From: Sodiomyces alkalinus F11
Lineage: Eukaryota > Ascomycota > Sordariomycetes > Glomerellales > Plectosphaerellaceae
DNA: 64,000 nucleotides
Assembly (NCBI RefSeq): GCF_003711515.1
Contig: NW_021167091.1
Location: 144,340-208,339 of the forward strand
Reading direction: 5' to 3'
Shown here piece after piece: positions 60,051-64,000 of this stretch. How positions within the stretch are numbered: position 1 is the first letter of the stretch; each line of letters starts with the position of its first letter. Below the pieces are notes generated by a model. It saw nothing but the letters and a program-made list of their open reading frames with translations, was not told the origin of the DNA and did not search any database. The position numbers and the translations under genes were made by a program.

Positions 60051-60289
60051 TAGCTTAAGATCTCTATATCCGAGGATAACAGCCTCCTAATACCTACCTA
60101 AAATAACGATAGTTTACTAAAAGGCGGTTTAATAGCCGTAAAACGGCCTTAATTATTAAAGATATAGATTCACGATCCTAAGTCTAGGATCGCGTAGTGT
60201 AGTAATGCTTTGGTTTAGTTAATAGAGAGGGATATTCCCTATTATAATCTTAATAGTGTTATTATACGAAGGCGCGCTACCCCCCTTTC
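60051..60289. other. Degraded sequence, no gene recognised
   Basis: Short competing frames on the minus strand; none could be tied to a family. Probably transposon-derived. Confidence 0.3.
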
Positions 60290-60830
60290 TTAGGTCGGGT
60301 AGACGCCTAGTTACCCTATCACGGTAACGGATAGGTCTGTTAAAGCTATAGTTATAATAGGCGTAGTATTATAGAGTTAATTATCCTAGACCTCCTTTAT
60401 CTAGTTAGCGGTGGTAGCCCCTAAGGCATCCCGCGTTTTCTGTATCGCGGTATCTATACGGCTTTTACAACTGTAGTTACGTATCTTTTTTTCTATAACC
60501 TTTATAATATCTTCACGGCCACGCTAGGTAATAGGGCGTATATCCGGCCTTATATACCAATAGGCGGTAGTAGTATAGGTCTTCTATATCTTATAGGGCC
60601 TCCTTATTACGGGAGGGATAGCCTTTGCGGATATATCGCTATAAGGACGCTTCTTATTATCTTCGTTATTAGTAGTATTCTTAGTATCGGGGAGGTTCTT
60701 AAGGATATTAAAGGTGTCTCTCCCGACTCTAGGCTTTACAGCGGCGGATTATAGGCTCTTTATATTACTAAGAACCGCCCTTAAAGCCTTTACGAAGTCG
60801 TTAATCGTTAGCTCGTTTTCTGTAATCTTA
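60290..60830 (-). pseudogene. Unrecognised ORF, about 180 codons, few stops
   Basis: A minus-strand frame with only a handful of TAG/TAA codons. It runs from I-T-E-N-E-L-T-I-N-D-F-V-K-A-L near 60820, through K-S-L and a Lys/Asn-rich stretch, to E-D-I-I-K-V-I-E-K-K-I-R-N near 60500 and K-T-R-D-A-L-G-A-T-T-A near 60420. It is charged and mostly helical in character, with no catalytic or zinc motif. Lying upstream of copia C3 on the same strand, it could be a transposon Gag, but I cannot identify it. Confidence 0.4.
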
Positions 60831-61157
60831 TCATAGTTATTAACTAGGTAGTTATTACTCTATTCCTAGGTAATAGGTCCAACGGCTTTTAACGCGTCTT
60901 CTGCCTAATAGTCCGTACTTAATAGCTCTAATACGCCTATATATTTATAGTGTATTATCGCTATTTTCTAGCTTATAGCCTACCTGTCTATATCCTTAGG
61001 TATAGCCTTTATAGGCGTGGTATATCGTCGGTATAGGACTAGGGCTTCCTTATAAAGGTTTATAGGGGCTAGTCCTATATACGCGTATAGGAGAGTATTC
61101 TAACTCTATAGAATATTTACGGTATTAACCTATAACTAGGCGAGGAGGTTATATAAT
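60831..61157. other. No gene recognised
   Basis: RIP-mutated sequence between the unrecognised ORF and the G5 LTR. I see no feature. Confidence 0.4.
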
Positions 61158-61550
61158 TGTCAGAATATACAGTGCTTATACGTTACCACAGGACTGGCAC
61201 TAGACTTATATATAGATAGGGGGATCGTAGTCAGGTCAGACCGTCAGAGACATAACGCGTCGAGGTTAAGTAAGCTGGTTAGCTTAGAAGTTAGCTTAGA
61301 TCTAGTAAGCTGGTTAGCTTAGGAACCAGCTTACGCCTGAACTTAGTCCTAAGGAGGCCTCTCGCCACCTATTTAGTTAGAAGACCTTAGTTAGATATAA
61401 AGAGGGGAGTGCCTTCTATAGTTCCTAGAGTCTTAGGAGGACTTAACGAATAATCTTATCACGATACCCCCTCTTTAATTCCTACTAATCCCTAGGTGAT
61501 CTTATATCATTTAGTAGTCGCCTATCACTCCTTATAGTATACCTATAACA
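61158..61550 (+). repeat. G5 left LTR
   Basis: Begins TGTCAGAATATAC and ends CCTATAACA, an intact TG...CA pair, 393 bp. It contains TAAGCTGGTTAGCTTA twice (61271 and 61305) and an inverted AACCAGCTTA at 61324, which could fold into alternative hairpins. A TATA-like ATATAAAGAGG lies near 61395. The next bases TTTTATTCG would be the primer-binding area, but I could not match them to a tRNA. Confidence 0.7.
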
Positions 61551-61599
61551 TTTTATTCGTTCTCCCCTTCTATACGGGTATAACGACCGATAGAAATTA

Positions 61600-62860
61600 T
61601 AACGACTAGTCTCTAGCAGAATACTAAGAGACTATTATACCTTAACGCCCTAATCCGCTAATTCCCCCTCCTACGGGACCTATAAACGATAACGATAAAG
61701 AATCCTCTTCCCTTTTACCCCCTCCTTATTTCGACGGTGCCCTTAACCCTAATACTCCTAATCCTAAAGGATAAAGGGACTACCGTGTAATACGATATAC
61801 TTACTTAGATCTTTAGAGTCTCCCTACGATAGACCTCTAAGATACCGAACTTATAGCAGAGACCCGTCGTCTCGAACTACGTCTTAAGAGAAAGAAGAAA
61901 AAACGCCGACTTAAACTTCTATATAGCGGTATCGACCCCGATACCGTTACCCCTATAACCTCTTAGGAGCCCTCCCGGTCCTCTTTAGGTACACCCGCGT
62001 AGGATAATAAGGTAATTAAAATTAACGTGGATATCTTTAAATAGGATAGAGTATCTTACGACGGATATCTTATATTCGTCGAAGATATCGAGTCCCGGAT
62101 CGCTATAAACCCTAATTATTTTCGTACTAAACTACCTAAAATCTTCTACGCCTCTAATAGTCTCCTATAGACTACTAAGTTATTATAGCGTTAGTATTAG
62201 AGGACTACCTTCGGATATATAAATCGTGGAGGAGGAGCTATTTAGGAAGATATAAAAAAGTTCCTCGCTAGTCTATTAGTTAACGATAATACCCGGGAAA
62301 TATCTATCACGGAATAACTATTCTCTGACCGTATATGGCAGAAATCAGACTAGTCCTATACTAGATTCCTAGACTTTATAAATAGGCTCTTTACGGAAGT
62401 TCTTATTATTCTTAACGATAAAATTCGTATATAGTTAATTCTTAATAAATTACGAAAGCCCCTTAAGGACCGGATCCGTGCTAGAGAATTACCGAAGTTA
62501 GTTAAAAAGCTCTATATAGCCGCCCGCTAAGCCTAGGTTACCCTAATCCAGGATACCGAGGATAATAACTAGCCTCGCTCTTCCGTATCTACCTACTAGC
62601 GGGCTAAACGTAATAATAAGCAGAAGAGATAGTCGAGCCCTTCTTATAGTCGTAACCAGAATAACACTAAGGGCACTAAAGGATAAGATAAGGATACGTC
62701 GGATAAACCCCCGAAGAACTCCCGGACTAGCCTACCACCCCCTATTAAGGAAATCGAGTATTTCTACTATCACGAGAAAGGCTATTATTACTCCTCGTGC
62801 CCTAAGGACCCTAGGAAGATAAATCAGAATATTAATAGGCCTTAGAACACTAATAAGACG
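61600..62860 (+). pseudogene. G5 Gag with zinc knuckle
   Basis: A Pro/Ser-rich start is followed by a basic stretch (L-R-L-K-R-K-K-K-K-R-R near 61880) and the Gag core around 62030-62530, including F-D/N-R-V-S-Y-D-G-Y and L-R-K-P-L-K-D-R-I-R-A-R-E near 62450-62495. The CCHC knuckle at 62759-62800 reads Y, Y, Y, C, so three of four ligands are lost by changes of the RIP type. TAG/TAA stops interrupt the frame. Confidence 0.7.
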
Positions 62861-62899
62861 ACTAGCGCTAATACTATACTAGTGGATCCTAAGAGAAAC

Positions 62900-64000
62900 A
62901 CAATAGTAGGTCAAGTGCAGGTTATACCTTCCGAGGAATCCTTATACTAAGGACACGCGCCGTCTATATTAGCACCTCCCTCCTATAGCCCTCTAGAGGT
63001 ATAACTTAGTTTACGATAAGGCGGTATACGGTAAGATAGCGAATAGACCGCCTGCCGTGCTTATATAGACTTAGGTTCGGACTTAGACGTTATTAACCGC
63101 GCTAGCCTTTTACCCAGTTACGAACCCTTAGGACCTGCTAAGGACGTCTTATAGTTAATACTAGGTTATTAAGTAAAGACCTATAGTATAGTAAAATTAA
63201 TCTACTAGATTATAGATAGTTAGGGGAGGACCCGAGCCGAAACTATTATATTCTATATTATAGATTTAGATCCTAACGGCGCCTAGGTTATCCTTAGTCT
63301 CCTATAGCTTTAGTTCTATAGTCCTAGTATCCACTAGAAGGATAAGACGTGGACTTTCCGCCTTTAGAAGTCCGAATTAGCCCTTATCACTATAACCCGT
63401 TAGCTACGGAAGGCTATTAACCGCGCGACCACGGTAGTCCTTTTAATAGTATAGACTATTACGGCCGTCTATCCTATACGTCTAAGACAGATTATAACCG
63501 CTACCTAAAACCCTCCTTAACACTTATAAGAGGATACCCAGAATTCCCCTAGACCCTCTAATAAAGATACCCTCCCTAAACTATACCGAGATTTTACTAA
63601 CGTTTTTAACACAGTCGAAGCCGGATATCTTCCACCGTACTATAAGTAGGACCATGTAATTAAACTTAATAAAGGTAAATCGCCCCCCTTTAGTCCTATC
63701 TACGCCTTAGCCGAGGAGGAACTTATAGTCTTAAGGGAGTATAATAAAGATACTTCGGAGAAATAATAGATCCGGCCTTTATCTAGTCTAGTAGGCGCCC
63801 TTATTCTTTTTATCCTAAAGAAGGGTAGAAAGCTAAGACTATATATAGACTACCGAGGACTTAATAAGGTAACTAAGAAGGACCGCATGCTACTCCCGCT
63901 AATTTATAAGATTTTAGACCGCCTATCCTATTCGACGATCTATATAAAGTTAGACCTTAAGGACGCCTATTACCGGCTATAGATCCGAGAAGGCGATAAA
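62900..64000 (+). pseudogene. G5 Pol: protease and start of RT
   Basis: The protease shows Y-I-D-L-G-S-D-L-D-V-I-N-R-A near 63062-63105, with D-x-G-S in place. The linker holds a P-x-L-Y-R-D-F-T-N-V-F near 63575. RT begins near 63660 with S-P-I-Y-A-L-A-E-E-E-L near 63695, then L-I-L-F-I-L-K-K-G-R-K-L-R-L-Y-I-D-Y-R near 63800-63858 and K-L-D-L-K-D-A-Y-Y near 63950-63975, running off the window before the catalytic box. A few stops. Confidence 0.75.

Larger units (their letters stand above)
1..64000. other. RIP-mutated, transposon-packed heterochromatin
   Basis: Along almost the whole window CA and TG dinucleotides are rare and TA is very common, while CG is abundant. This is the strand-symmetric CpA-to-TpA signature of fungal repeat-induced point mutation, a pre-meiotic process acting on duplicated DNA. 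In translated frames the stops are nearly all TAG or TAA and fall where family alignments expect Gln or Trp. TGA is rare because it contains TpG. No exon-intron host gene was recognised. The exceptions, with visibly more CA/TG, are about 17.9-22.3 kb and 57.66-57.87 kb. The organism is inferred as a filamentous ascomycete from RIP plus the mix of LINE, gypsy/chromovirus and copia elements; the species cannot be told. Confidence 0.85.
61158..64000 (+). mobile_element. Ty3/gypsy retrotransposon G5, 3' part off window
   Basis: Left LTR (61158-61550), Gag with CCHC knuckle, protease region and the start of RT, all on the plus strand; RNase H and integrase are beyond the window. It differs from G1-G4 in LTR and Gag. 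RIP stops are present throughout. Confidence 0.8.

Noticed and set aside
1..64000. Alternative genetic code with TAG/TAA read as Gln or Trp
   Set aside because: Stops replace both Gln and Trp codons, and Cys, His and Asp are also altered at CpA/TpG sites; RIP explains all of these, a code change does not.

Overview
The window looks like a heterochromatic transposon graveyard from a filamentous ascomycete (Pezizomycotina). I found no intact host gene, tRNA, rRNA or CRISPR array. Nearly everything is retrotransposon sequence carrying the mark of repeat-induced point mutation (RIP). CpA and its complement TpG are almost gone, TpA is in large excess, and CpG and overall GC are largely kept. Reading frames can still be followed for kilobases but are cut by TAG and TAA where Gln or Trp codons once stood. 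All gene entries are therefore pseudogenes, with approximate borders.

Layout. 1-5940: LINE-A copy A1 (+), ending in a (TAA)n tail that abuts G1. 5941-9690: Ty3/gypsy G1 (-), lacking integrase. 9691-10996 and 17174-17921: LINE-A copy A2 (+), split by LINE-B (10997-17173, +), which has a 12-bp target-site duplication. 17922-21656: copia element L1 (+), cut into A2 and less mutated than its surroundings. 21657-22006 and 29654-31678: LINE-A pieces A5 and A6 (-), probably one insertion split by chromovirus G2 (22007-29321, +) and a 332-bp assembly gap. 31679-38304: gypsy G3 (-). 38305-40949: LINE-A copy A3 (+). 40950-48055: gypsy chromovirus G4 (-) with both LTRs. 48056-51217: copia C1 (+). 51218-56452: LINE-A copy A4 (+). 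56453-57870: copia C2 (+). 57886-59510: a long inverted repeat of two copia 3' ends. 59511-61157: copia C3 RNase H and an unrecognised ORF (-). 61158-64000: gypsy G5 (+), running off the window.

The elements record at least three rounds of nesting. RIP has hit the RT catalytic aspartates and the Gag zinc knuckles in almost every copy. Less usual features are coiled-coil ORFs antisense to pol in the same place in two different gypsy elements (G2 and G4), uneven RIP along the window, and the inverted repeat near 58.7 kb. I do not see a new defence or metabolic system.
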